NCBI GenBank assembly: GCA_002105175.1
Contig: MCGE01000025.1
Coordinates: 434,001 to 498,000 of the forward strand
Origin: Absidia repens
Lineage: Eukaryota > Mucoromycota > Mucoromycetes > Mucorales > Cunninghamellaceae
Direction of reading: 5' to 3'
DNA: 64,000 nt
In this document: positions 47,540 through 58,250 of the stretch, piece by piece
Layout of the letters: each line of letters begins with the position of its first letter
Numbering within the stretch: position 1 is the first letter of the stretch
Made by a program: the position numbers and the translations under genes
The notes under the pieces: generated by a model
Seen by the model: only the letters and a program-made list of their open reading frames with translations
Databases searched by the model: none
Told to the model about the DNA's origin: nothing

Positions 47540-49220
47540 CTAAATAAAATACTGGCCACCAGACCCACCACCACCAAGTTTTGAATTCATTCCCATGCCA
47601 CCGCGGCCAGCTGAATAAGGGGCAAATCGGTCTTGGTCAGGTACAGCGTCAAATATTTTAAAGTTACGGCCTTGTACTGAGTCGCCATTTTGCACTTCCA
47701 TAATAGATGCCACATTTCCACACCGATAACAATAGTTGGGAGCTGACCATACGGTTACCAAAGCATCGTCTTCAAACATGTATTTGTATCCTTCTTGTAC
47801 CAATTGGTGCGCCCGTGCAATGAGTGATAGTTTGTTAATATGATTAAACTATAAAAAGGGCCCAGCAAAAATAAAAAATAAAAATAAAAATAATCAGTAT
47901 CGTTTTTAGTTATATCTAATCATGAGGTGGGTTTACTCACTTCACTTGTGACTTTTCCACCGAATAGCCAGCCAGCACCTCTTGGACTAACAGCCCATGA
48001 TTCAATTTCATCGGGATCTGACCACATTAAATCACAAAATGAGCCGTCATGAGGGATTTCCTGCAATCGATGAATTGTCCGAATTTGATCCAATGCCTTG
48101 ATGTCAGGTGACAAACCTCCATGAACACATAGTATAGACCCATCAATAATCTAAGAATAATTCAAGTTAATAAACTATATAATGATATCACACCCATATT
48201 TGTCATTCACGGAAGCCTCCCTCTCATTTTCTTACTGCTGCAAGTGTCAAGTAGTCAAATACAGAACAGCAGTATTTCCAAACATTGGCATTTCCATATT
48301 TTGCTTGACATTCATCTAAAAAAAGGAAGCAAAAAGGAGTCTTTATTAGTTCCATTATATTTTCATCACATCAAGCTCTTGTTAGTATACATACCGTAGA
48401 AGCCATACACTTGAGTTATTTGCCGACTTTCGTGATTTCCTCGGAGTAGGGTGATTTTGTGAGGATATCTAAAATGAATAATAATGAAAATAAAATCACT
48501 ATGAGAATAGAATAGTTCCCTATGCTCCAGTCACTTGTCCCTTACCTTGCTTTTAATACCATCAATAAAGTAAACGTTTCCAAACTAAAGTAACCACGGT
48601 CAACAAAATCGCCCTATTTTTTGCAATCAAAAATTAATGGAAATTGGTCTACTAATATACTATCTAGCAACGCACCTTCCCATCATTCTTTAAATACTTA
48701 CCATAAAGATGTAGTTTGTGTCCTGCACATCACCTCCAACGCGAAATAGTTCCAAGAGGTCATAGAATTGGCCTAGGAGTTGAAAAAAAAAAAGAGGAAG
48801 CCGAAAGTGAGTTTCATCTGAATTGTCATCATCTATCCACAATGCCATTCCCTTGAAGCAATCTGTATACCATTCGATCCTTCCAATGATTTATCCCACT
48901 CTTCCTCCATCATCCTTTCCCTCAGTGCGTCGCCATTGCTGATAGATCTTACCATGAATATCGCCACACACGGTAACAGGAGATTGCACCGGTTGAATAT
49001 TCGATTCCTCCATAAGGAGTTCTTTTACCTATTGAACAATAAAATAAGAGAAAGAGAGATGTATTGTTAGTATCAACATGACGGTCAAACGGAGAAATAG
49101 TATTGGGAGAATGTGTCTGTTTTGTCAGGGATGTACCATTTCACAAAGCTTTTTTATGTCTTTTTCAGGTAGGTATTCGCACTTGCGTACAGTTTCCAGC
49201 CACTCTTCAGGATTTCCCAT
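47540..49220 (-). CDS. SIT4: PP6/Sit4-type Ser/Thr phosphatase catalytic subunit (apparent 1-base frameshift)
   Basis: Eight exons: 49137-49220, 48953-49028, 48702-48772, 48546-48613, 48395-48468, 48236-48315, 47941-48150 and 47540-47849, about 323 codons. PPP motifs are intact: [87 protein letters not shown] and [17 protein letters not shown]. The N-terminal [13 protein letters not shown] and the [11 protein letters not shown] block point to PP6/Sit4 rather than PP2A or PP4. Role: G1/S and TOR/cell-integrity signalling with SAPS subunits. The last exon reads [10 protein letters not shown] in one frame and ARAHQLV in another; one surplus A in a plus-strand CAAA at about 47819-47821 explains it. 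This is either an assembly error or a disabling mutation. The tail is unusual, Gly-rich and ends QYFI instead of the family's usual YFL. Confidence 0.9.
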
Positions 49221-50126
49221 AATGATGTATGTCAGTAATAGGAGTATTTACACAAAAAGAGGAGGAAAAAAAAAAAAAAAAGAAGAGGTCAAAGTGATAA
49301 TCAGGGAAGATTTGACAAGAAAAGAGATAAAGAAAAAGGGAAGACAGAAAAGAAAAAAAAAAGGCCAAACCCATATTTAACTCCCGACAATGGTTTATCG
49401 GAGGCAAAAGTTTTGCAAAGCCTATTGTCTCAAATAAGCTCCACACGGACCTTGACATACCACGTTCATCAATTTCCAAAACTAAAACATGGTCCCATTG
49501 TTTCTATGCTGCACTCTTATGCTATTATATATGTACTATATTTATCCTACTGTGATCATACTATCTGCACAGGCTATCATATAAGATGCTTGTACTTCCT
49601 TCACCCTTTCTTTTCGATAATATTCCCTCTCCTTTTTGATTTCAGCCGCCACCTACACCCGGCTCCCCAGTAACAATATAAGCATCTAGTGGAAAAAGAG
49701 ATATGGTATCATGCGGGTTATCTGATTGCTATCTAGCTATATTATAACACGGCTTTTATTGATATGATAAATTGTAGGAAGGAATGGGTAAAAAGAATGC
49801 TATGACTATTGCGAATTCATATGTAAGATATATGATATAGTTGAGGGAGGGGGGGGAGATAATCGACTTGGACATATCAATCAGTCATCATACGTGAATA
49901 TGAAGACATGTAGATAATTTCTTGCTTGGGAAAGTTTATTCATTTCTAACTACATATAAATCAGCAATGAGATAAGCGACCTTCTATATAAACTTTTTTC
50001 ATCATCATCTTCTTCTATGGATCCATAAGATATTCTGCTATCAGAGCCACATTATATTGATCAAGTGAGTCACCCATCAAATACAAAATATCAGCAATTG
50101 AATAGTGTAACAAGCCCAAACACTTT
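49221..50126. other. Intergenic region between PP6 and the coiled-coil gene
   Basis: 906 bases comprising the PP6 upstream region and the 3' flank of the coiled-coil gene. It has an A-rich stretch (49260-49370) next to the PP6 start, and nothing else that I recognise. Confidence 0.5.
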
Positions 50127-52020
50127 TTATTTCCAATTTGATTGCACAAAACTATCTGTTTGACTACGATCTATACTAAACACCTCCTTTCCAACCCAAC
50201 TATATATCACACTGGACCCAAGAGAAGGTCCCAAACCAAGTTGTGTTGCATAGTCCGTAATTTTGTCCTTCAATTCCTCAAATACGATCCTGCCATCATG
50301 TTGGTGTAATATCACAAGAGTCATCGCCATTAAAATTTCATTGCCACCGTCCTGATCCCCAAGCTTCGTTTTGTCGATCACATCCTGAAGTTCTTTATTT
50401 GTTTTGGTTACTATTTGCTGCCGGAAATGACTTGCAAAGACACAGAAAAGTCAGTGATTATTTAATTTGCATAAAATCCTTCCATATTTCTTTCTTCACT
50501 TACTTCATCTTCTCCAATTCATCCTTCAATTCCTGTAACCTGTCGTAAACCATCATTTCTTGTAGTGCTTGAATAATCCGACTCTAAAAAAAAGATACCC
50601 CACACCCAGCTTGGTGAGCGATCGATCGGCAAATCTCTTTTTATTTTTCTTACCATAGTGGATATAATTTCTTCACTTGAAGCCTCATTTTTCTGATGAT
50701 CAGGTTCCTTGCAAAAAAAAAGAAAAGGCATTAATAAAAAAATAAAAAAAAACTCTAATTATCCACTATATATCGGGTAAAGGAGTTTACCTCTGTACGT
50801 TGATTTCTGTTGCTCTTCAAATGTTGCAGTCGATCAGAAATCATTTGTGCTGAATGGTATGTAGATATAAAAGGTGATGTTGATGGTGTCGTTGATGATG
50901 ATTTGATGATGGGAGTCGATGTGGCGGAGGTCAGTCTAGATTTCTCGATGGCAATCGTTTTCTTCAGTTGATCAATCTTCTAAAAGAGTTCCAAAAACAA
51001 AAAGATTGTCGAGAATGCCCCGCAAACATGCTTTATGTATTAATATAAAATTTTCCATAGTAACCCCTCTGTTTTAACTATCTTACCTTTAAATGTGCAT
51101 GAGCTTTATTGGTGTTCCGTACGTTCATTTGTGAGTGATTGCTGTTTGTCTTCTTCCCCTTTTCCATTTGTGGTTGAATATTGGCCCGTCGTTCTTGCTC
51201 CGCCTGTTCCAATAATCGTCGTTTTTCCTTTACCATTGATGTTGCGTGTTTCACCTACAAAGATGATATTAGTAATTTGCACTTCCAATACAGTGACAAT
51301 CACTTTACCTTGTTGCGTTGCTCTTTTATCTTGTTTTCTGCTGAGGTCACCTTGATTTCCTCCTGATTGAGCTGTAGTTCCTTCTCATCTTCTTGAATGA
51401 GCTGTAGCTCCTTTTCAGCAAAATCCTTGTTTTGGATGCCCTTCTTTTGTTCGAGTATCGTCATTTCATACTATGTATATTATCCCCCAAAAACAAACAA
51501 AGGTCAGACAAAATTATGCCAATGATGGAGTAAAGTGACAGTACTTACGTCTTTGGAGATGGAAAGCACATAGTCCAGATTCACTTGATATTCTTCATGC
51601 TGCCGTTTCATTCGGTTGATTCTTTCTTGTACATGGGTTGAATTACTATATATTATATAAACGTACGAGCGATGAGTGGAGTGTAATAGTAAAACGGCAG
51701 CGTTCCTTTATTTATTACCTGATCATCTTGTTGAGAGCATTTGCAAGAGAGAGTAGTCGATCGGCATCTTTTCTTGACGTTGCATTCCTGATATCTTGCA
51801 TTTCCTTGATTAAATCGGCATGGAAACGGGCCTGGGCTTCACCAGAACTAATGGCAAACAATCGAGTTTCTTTTGGTTGAGCTTCGCGTTGTAACGGGTA
51901 TGTGGTGGGTAAATGCGACAAGTGATTGGTCACATCTTGATTGCGTTTGATGAATTCATGACGTGCGAGCTGGTTGGTGTTTTGTAGGATATCCTCCATA
52001 AGATTTTCTAGTGTTGGCAT
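50127..52020 (-). CDS. Unrecognised coiled-coil protein with a compact C-terminal domain
   Basis: Eight exons (51719-52020, 51549-51645, 51309-51470, 51087-51254, 50791-50979, 50654-50707, 50504-50583, 50127-50430) join in frame with good GT/AG borders to 451 codons. Residues about 1-100 are helical and polar; about 100-240 are Glu/Lys/Gln-rich with heptad-like spacing (EEYQVNLDYVLSISKD, EKELQLIQEDEKELQLNQEE, KEKRRLLEQAEQERR); a Ser/Thr linker follows; the last ~100 residues (NEILMAMTLVILHQHDGRIV, SVIYSWVGKEVFSID) look like a small globular, possibly winged-helix, domain. No catalytic motif, signal peptide or membrane segment is visible. The architecture resembles structural proteins of spindle or kinetochore complexes, but I cannot name a family. 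Confidence 0.8.
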
Positions 52021-52172
52021 TGTTGAAGGTATAAAGTTGAAAAGCAAGAAAGGTTCCTCTTGTTTTGAATGTCCATTATTTCAAAAAAAAAAATCAGGGA
52101 GTTTTAAGATCCGACTGTCCATCCGAAAAAGAAAAAATGTCGACTAAAAAGGCAAAATACCTTCGAGGTTTT

Positions 52173-52493
52173 TTACAGAATGAGACAAATCATTAATAGC
52201 AGTGATTGGGCTAATTCATAACATTTTACCGAAAAGTGATGATGAAGGGAGCAGGAACTGTTGTCACCACCGAGGTCCAAGTGTAACACCACCATTTCGC
52301 GTGTCAGTGTTGGCTCCAACAGGTTGTCCCTGACTTTATGTTGTGTCATAACTATCTGATGTACAGGGCTGTTGACCAACAGGCTGCGGCAGTACCTGTA
52401 GTAAAGCCATCTTCTTCGCTCTCGTTGGTGACGCCATGCGCATAAACATAAGTGCATTATCGATTTTTTCAGGTATGATGGTTGATACACCAA
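52173..52493 (-). pseudogene. Possible coding relic (GC-rich patch)
   Basis: About 330 bases of balanced base composition inside AT-rich DNA. On the minus strand one frame is open for 106 codons but Cys/Arg/His-rich; a second frame reads more protein-like (PEKIDNALMFMRMASPTRAKK, ALLQVLPQPVGQQPC, GANTDTRNGGVTLGP) but is cut by in-frame TAA and TGA codons. I do not recognise either. It could be a decayed gene or transposon fragment, or a non-coding RNA. Confidence 0.25.
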
Positions 52494-52889
52494 ATTGACT
52501 GTATAACCAGGAAGATCACCAACACAAAGTGGTAAGGCATCAAATCAGAGTTCAATATGGCCTAGAAGATGTATAGAGTCATTCTACAATATTGACAATG
52601 TATTTTAGGCAAAATCGTTTTTTTTAAAAAAACATGACAGATAATGAAAAGACAAACATAATATACCTAACCCGTTCAAAAACAACCGTTTTTAGCATAA
52701 TTACGAGCTAGTTATACTTCTCCTAAAAAATATAAAAGTACAGACCAACTACCCATTTTCCTCAATATCGTCTTCGGGAGGAGAAGCTACAAATACTGGC
52801 AAACAACACATAGTAAAACAATAAAATCGCCTAACAAAATACCTACCCAAGCATAACCCGCGTCAGCAACACACATTAATAAACACACT

Positions 52890-53475
52890 ATACAAGTGGT
52901 ATGATGGAGGTAGCTTGACGGGGACTATTGTGGGTCCAGAAGAATGGTCAACACTACTCTAAAGGAACGATTGTAAAAAAGAGATCTAATATATTGTACA
53001 ATGCACATAAATGATGAAAAGGACTACAAATGGGTATCTTTTATTGAAGCGTAACAGCTGTCAACCCAATTCAAAATGGGGGATATAGTATTAAAAAAGG
53101 AATTTATTGTACAAGGCAAGAGAGAGACTGATGGGACATTTTTCATTAAAACTAATGAAAAGATATATATTTTACCCAGATGACGATACAAACTATAGAC
53201 AAAGTAAAACTAAGGTATGCTAATGAAGACTTCCCAAAGTCAAATAATGATGGTCCAAGATCCGAGATCCAAAATGAAAGGATTTCCCCTTGCATCTTGT
53301 AATCCCTAATCTGAAAACACCTTTAAACTAGTCCTAACACTAATCCAAGATCACCAGAATTCCAAAGAGGTTACAATGATGAGAAAAGAAAAAAGAAAAG
53401 AGAGAGCACAAATAAGGTATTATATATGTGTGTATGAATAACATACATATCCAAGCGGAATTTAAATACAACCCT
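52890..53475 (-). repeat. Dispersed repeat family, copy 11 (minus sense, long)
   Basis: Core at about 53155-53475: TATATTTTACCCAGATGACG, ACAAACTATAG, GAGATCCAAAATGAAAGG, CCCCTTGCATCTTGTAATCC, CCTTTAAACTAGTCC, then a decayed end CCAAGCGGAATTTAAATA. The arm 52890-53155 has GGTATCTTTTATTGAAGCG and the GAGAGACTGATGGGACAT block, parallel to the 12.2-12.6 and 40.6-40.8 kb arms. Confidence 0.75.
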
Positions 53476-53814
53476 TTGGTACGCATCAAGTCAAATTCGT
53501 TTTCAGGCACGCCCCATCTGCAAGAAATAGTTAATGATAAAATATAAAATTTGAATTATTTTATTAAAATGTAAAAAAAAAAAAGCAATGGGAGAAATGA
53601 ATGTAGATTAATCTTTTTGACTATCGCGATAAAAATAAAATAATATACTGTACAGAATGATAGAGATAATAGTAATACTAAAAAATAAAATAATGATGAA
53701 AAGTGGTAGGTTTCGGAAAAAAGTTGGCGGAGGGACGGAGAGAGAGAAATGAGTATTTGTTGAGAAAGTGTGTAATGAGAAGAGATATTATGGAATAGGG
53801 TGTAAGTTATGCAA

Positions 53815-53879
53815 AAGAGAGAGGGAGAGGGAGAGGGAGAGAGAAAGAGAGAGAGAGAGAGTGTGTGTGTGTGTGTGTG
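53815..53879. repeat. Compound GA/GT microsatellite
   Basis: GAGAGG and GAGAGA tracts pass directly into a GTGTGTGT run, about 60-125 bases beyond the BRE1 stop codon, likely within its 3' UTR. Confidence 0.9.
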
Positions 53880-53940
53880 AATGACTGTGAAATGACAAAC
53901 TAAATGAGGGAACAGAGGATTGAAACCGAAGACTGCACGA

Positions 53941-56900
53941 TCACAGGTAGAATTGACGTACATCATTGGCACCAAAGGATTCACCACAAGTAGGACATCG
54001 GCGTTGACGAGTTTCCAAACGAGCATCAATGCATTTTTTACAAAAGGTATGCATACATCGAGTAATGAGATGACTTCGGAACCGTGCTCGACAAGTACCA
54101 CATTTGAGGAGTGACTATACAATAATAAATAATGAGAGGCATAGAAGATATATCAGTACAAAAGCCGTATTTACACATCTTTTTTTTTTTTTTTTACTTA
54201 CCCGTAGTTCATCACATTCTTCTGCCAATTGTTGTTCTTGAGGATTATCACCATGCGAGATCATGTCCCATTTCCGCTTCATCTTGTCGTGTTCTTCTTC
54301 CACCTGAGCTTGTAACTGCTTTTCCTCTTCCAATGCACGTGCTTTTTCCTTGAGTACCTTTTGAAGCTGTATAATGGAATACATGTATATATAAGTTGGT
54401 CAATATCACTGAAACGAATCAGTTTCAAATGTATCTTCACTTCTTTTTACCTCTAAAACATGTCCATCCAAACTGTCCAATGTATTCTTAGCTTCTTCTA
54501 ATTGTTGTGTCAGCGCTTCCACCATGGATTTGTCGTCTTCCACAGATTGTACCATTCGCCAGTTATCGTTTTCCTTGCCAGACTACGATAAATACAAAAA
54601 TGAGATAATAAGTATATATTGCATGATTCCTCCCTTCTTTGTGAGTGTATCAGTCATACCAATTGTAATTCTAAAGACTTTTCATGATCCTTGAGTTGTG
54701 CGATCAGGTCCTTTTGCTTGTCAATCGTATGGCGTAGGGCTGTCACGTTGGCCAATTGTTTGTCTCTTGCAGCCACGAGAGATGGGAATGTTTGTGCAAA
54801 TTTGGATTTCTATTTGAATGAAATATAATAAGAATCAGCTAATGTACACTCGACTTTTTAATATTATGTTACCTCTGCCATCAACTTGGATCTATATTCT
54901 GGTTTGTATTCTTCATCAAATACTTTTTTTGACCGTTGTTCTTCTAATCGCCCATAGATAGACGCCATTCTGTCAATTTCATCCAAAAGCTGAGTTTCCG
55001 TCTGTATCAAATCAAATAATAATAGATAATAAAAAATCAGTAAATCCGAGATAATAAAATTGAGTGATAGAGGAAAAGGAATCAACGCCTTTACTTTTCA
55101 CTTGTTACCTTTTCAAACAAATCCACCATTAAGGATAACTTTTGAGATTCCGCAGAGCATTCTGCCATTTCAGACATGAGAGTTTGTATACGATCATGTT
55201 GGTCAGTGTTGTCACCGGCTGATTTCCATAATTCAAGTCGAGTTCGCAAAAAAGTGATCTGTTTCTTCATAGCCTCTACCGATTGTTGTGATTCATCTGT
55301 ATTCCATTTTTGCTCCATTTCATGCAATCGTTCCAAAGAATATTTAGTTCGTCTAAGAAAAAAAGATACAAAATGTGAATCGATGTGTTGAAAATCACGT
55401 TACTGTTTTCTTTTCTTCAACTTACTGTAATGAGAGCCGTAATTCATTGAACGATTTCAAGTCTTGCGCCAATGGACCAGCCACTGTAGTATCAGATTTG
55501 AGGACTTGTAACCGAGATTCCAAAGAGTCGATGTATTCCTATTCATCAATTCCATAATGGAAAAAATGAGATTCCAGTTCTCCAAATCCATGCAAGCTTG
55601 TGTTTTTGTATACCTTTTCTTTTCCAGCGGTGTCGACAACAACCTGATTTGCTTCCTTCAGTTTGAGTTCCCTAGCCACTTGATCATCGTACTGAGACTT
55701 GAATTGTTCCTTTTGTCCCCCGATACGCGCAAGATCATTTTCCAAGCGTTTCATTTCTGACTCCATCGCGGTACTTTGTGTTGTTTTCTCTGATTTCAAA
55801 TCATCCACCCATCGTTTACGCGTCCTTGACAAATCGTCCAACGTTCTATCCAATGAGGTCCGCATTTGATCTAGATGATGTGCTCGGTGGCGATAATACT
55901 CGTACGACGTTTGAAGGTTCTTGTAATAATCCGTCGCCATTAGCTGTTCGTCCGAGATCCGTGCAAATTGTAGTCGAAGTCGGTCCATATCCGCCACAAG
56001 TGATTGTCTTTCCAGTTTAAGAGCAGAGAGTTCTTTGTTTCGTGTGTCTACAATCAGTTGATGTTCAGATAGTTGTGATTTCATCGTTTGTTCTGCAATG
56101 GACCCAGGCTAATAAAAAGGTTGGTTTTTTTTTAAAAAAAAACATGAGTTAGTAAAAATAATAATACAGAAAATCATCGGCCCAATCTTTGCTATCTAGT
56201 TTCCTTTTCATTATCTAAATACTTGCCTCAACATCAGCATCAGAGTATCCTCGAGCAGCAACCGTAGAAGTTAAAGAAGGTGATGTGGTACTGACCGTGG
56301 TGGCGGGAGCAACAGATGGGGAGGTATTGACAGATGAAGGAGTGGTTGGCATATCAAGAGTATCAATCGTCAGTTCGTCAAGTCCACCGTTCGCTAAAGA
56401 AGCTATCACTTTGCTTTTGGATCGTTCATGTCTTTTTTCAATTTGCATCAGTGTTGTGGTACAATCTTCCAAGGCGTCTTTGGTTCGTTCCACCTCATCC
56501 GTCGTGGACTGCATTTGCTTGATCATATTCTCCGTTTGTTGGGATAGTGAGTCGTGGTCTTGTTTGATATTATGTAAGCATCCTTGTTCATGTTGGTACG
56601 CTGCACGTAAGTCTTCCATTTCCTCTAGTAGCCATTCATTGAGTAGTGTATGTTTTTGTGATGTATCTAAAAATCATTGTACATAAAGCATTCAGTGTCA
56701 GTTCATTGTTCTGATCTCATTCCTTTTTTTTTTTTTGTATATACCTAACCCTTGCTGCCACTGTTTTTCAAGATTATGAGCACTGTCCGTCCACTTTTTG
56801 ACATGGTCCAATATAACTATTTGTAATTCCTTTGCCATCGAGTGCGTCTTGGCCAACCATTCACGTTCAACAGTGCCTGTGTCTTGAGGAATGTCGTCTA

Positions 56901-57740
56901 ATTAAGCCGGAAAAAAAAAAAAAAAAAAAATTAACACGATCCGTTCACCATTTTTTGATTGTATGTCGTGTTTACCATATTGAGTTGCAACATCAGCGAC
57001 ATGTTTCGATTTGGCTACCAGAAGTAGGTCTTGTTGTATCTAAAATATATCATATACAGTTTCAGTCAGTATCGGTAGTTATTTGATAATTTTGTTGTAT
57101 AAAGGAAGATTGCATTACCATATTCAACTGTACACGAATAATTCCTTTAGAAGCTTCAAGAGTGATACAGTCAGATTCCAGTGCCACCTGATCTGTTTGT
57201 AATTTGCTACACTCAAACTATCACCAAAACATATTACATGGAAACAAAACAATTAGCAATGAGAGAGTAAAGTCGTGTTTTCAAAGCGAAAGGGAAAGTA
57301 GAGTGTTTACCTTTGTTTCTTGCATACGTTTTAACCACGCATTCTTTGATAATGACTTCACAGGAATCTATTTTAATAAACAAAACAAAGATTTGTACCA
57401 TGTTAGAAAAAAAGCGGTCATAAAGGAAACAAGATAATATTCATAAGCTTACCTTTTCAGGATCCTTTAAAAATGGACTTGTTACAGGACCGATTGCTGA
57501 TGGATAGGAAGTTTGGACATCAGTTGAGGCAGAAGAAGAATGATGACTACCACCGCTACCATTAGCAGTTATTGGCGATGTAGTTGAAGATGAAGGTGCC
57601 GAAGCAGAGGATGACGAAGAGGAAGCCACGGATATATTGATATTGCTAGTAAAGCGTTTTTTCAGAGGAGGTCTTGAAGGAATCGCCGCCGCACCAGGAT
57701 TGTTTTCAGCCCAACGACGCTTGTGGTCTGGAGATGCCAT
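53941..57740 (-). CDS. BRE1: BRE1-type E3 ubiquitin ligase (histone H2B)
   Basis: Fourteen exons (57453-57740, 57311-57367, 57119-57217, 56976-57039, 56745-56897, 56227-56666, 55614-56108, 55426-55538, 55109-55352, 54873-55001, 54660-54809, 54451-54582, 54202-54366, 53941-54114) join to 900 codons. The N-terminus (MASPDHKRRWAE) precedes a Ser-rich linker; residues ~100-840 are almost all coiled coil (for example MDRLRLQFARISDEQL, QSVEAMKKQITFLRTRLELW). The C-terminal C3HC4 RING (844-900) reads KCGTCRARFRS, RCMHTFCKKC and RRCPTCGESFG, ending DVRQFYL. Role: with Rad6 monoubiquitinates histone H2B, nuclear, coupling to H3K4/K79 methylation and transcription. The intron after exon 6 starts GC (GAG/GCAAGT); frame requires it. 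The dimeric coiled coil plus C-terminal RING excludes other RING families. Confidence 0.95.
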
Positions 57741-58250
57741 TTTCTTTTTATAAAGAAGAATGATAAAAAAAAAAGCAAAGTCCCAAGATATATATAATGA
57801 CTAAAAAGTAGTTTTTTCTCTACAATAAAAAAAAAAAGAGTGGAGGTGTATATATACTGTATATATAAATGTATAAAGAGAAAAAAATGGGGGAGGGGGA
57901 GTCAATAGAATTGAAAAGCAAAGAGGAAGTGCTGGCAATTTTTTTTTCAATTTTATTCATCGGCGTGACTCGACTCGTTCATCATCAAAAAATCATCCAT
58001 GCGGTGTTTGAAACCTGTCCGCCCTGTGAAGGTTTAAGACCTGTCAAAATGAGCCAAACTAATTTCCACTTACCTTCTAAAACCGTTCGCAGTTATGCCC
58101 ATTATATAGTGATAATAATAATGATAATAATAAAGATTGTTTATTCACAATGTAAAAATAAAGATATTAACAGTAATAAACTACTAAAAAAAACTACCAA
58201 ACTTGTATACTAAATATAACTAAAGAAGGAGTAATCAACAAAGTTGGCCA
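57741..58250. other. BRE1 upstream region / OSBP-related gene 3' flank
   Basis: About 510 bases. The part 57950-58090 is less AT-rich than its flanks and carries a small plus-strand open frame (57869-58213) with no family resemblance. The minus strand has a TTGATGATGAACGA stretch like a snoRNA C box but I found no matching D box. No gene is called. Confidence 0.45.

Larger units (their letters stand above)
52021..53940. other. Intergenic region with possible coding relic and repeat copy
   Basis: Between the coiled-coil gene start and the BRE1 stop, both minus strand. A GC-richer patch lies at 52170-52500, a dispersed-repeat copy at about 52890-53475, and a GA/GT microsatellite at 53815-53879 close to the BRE1 3' end. 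Confidence 0.5.

Noticed and set aside
57869..58213. 114-codon plus-strand frame and snoRNA-like C-box in the BRE1 upstream region
   Set aside because: The frame is Lys/Ile-rich at both ends with no domain, and no D box or guide architecture accompanies the TGATGA stretch.
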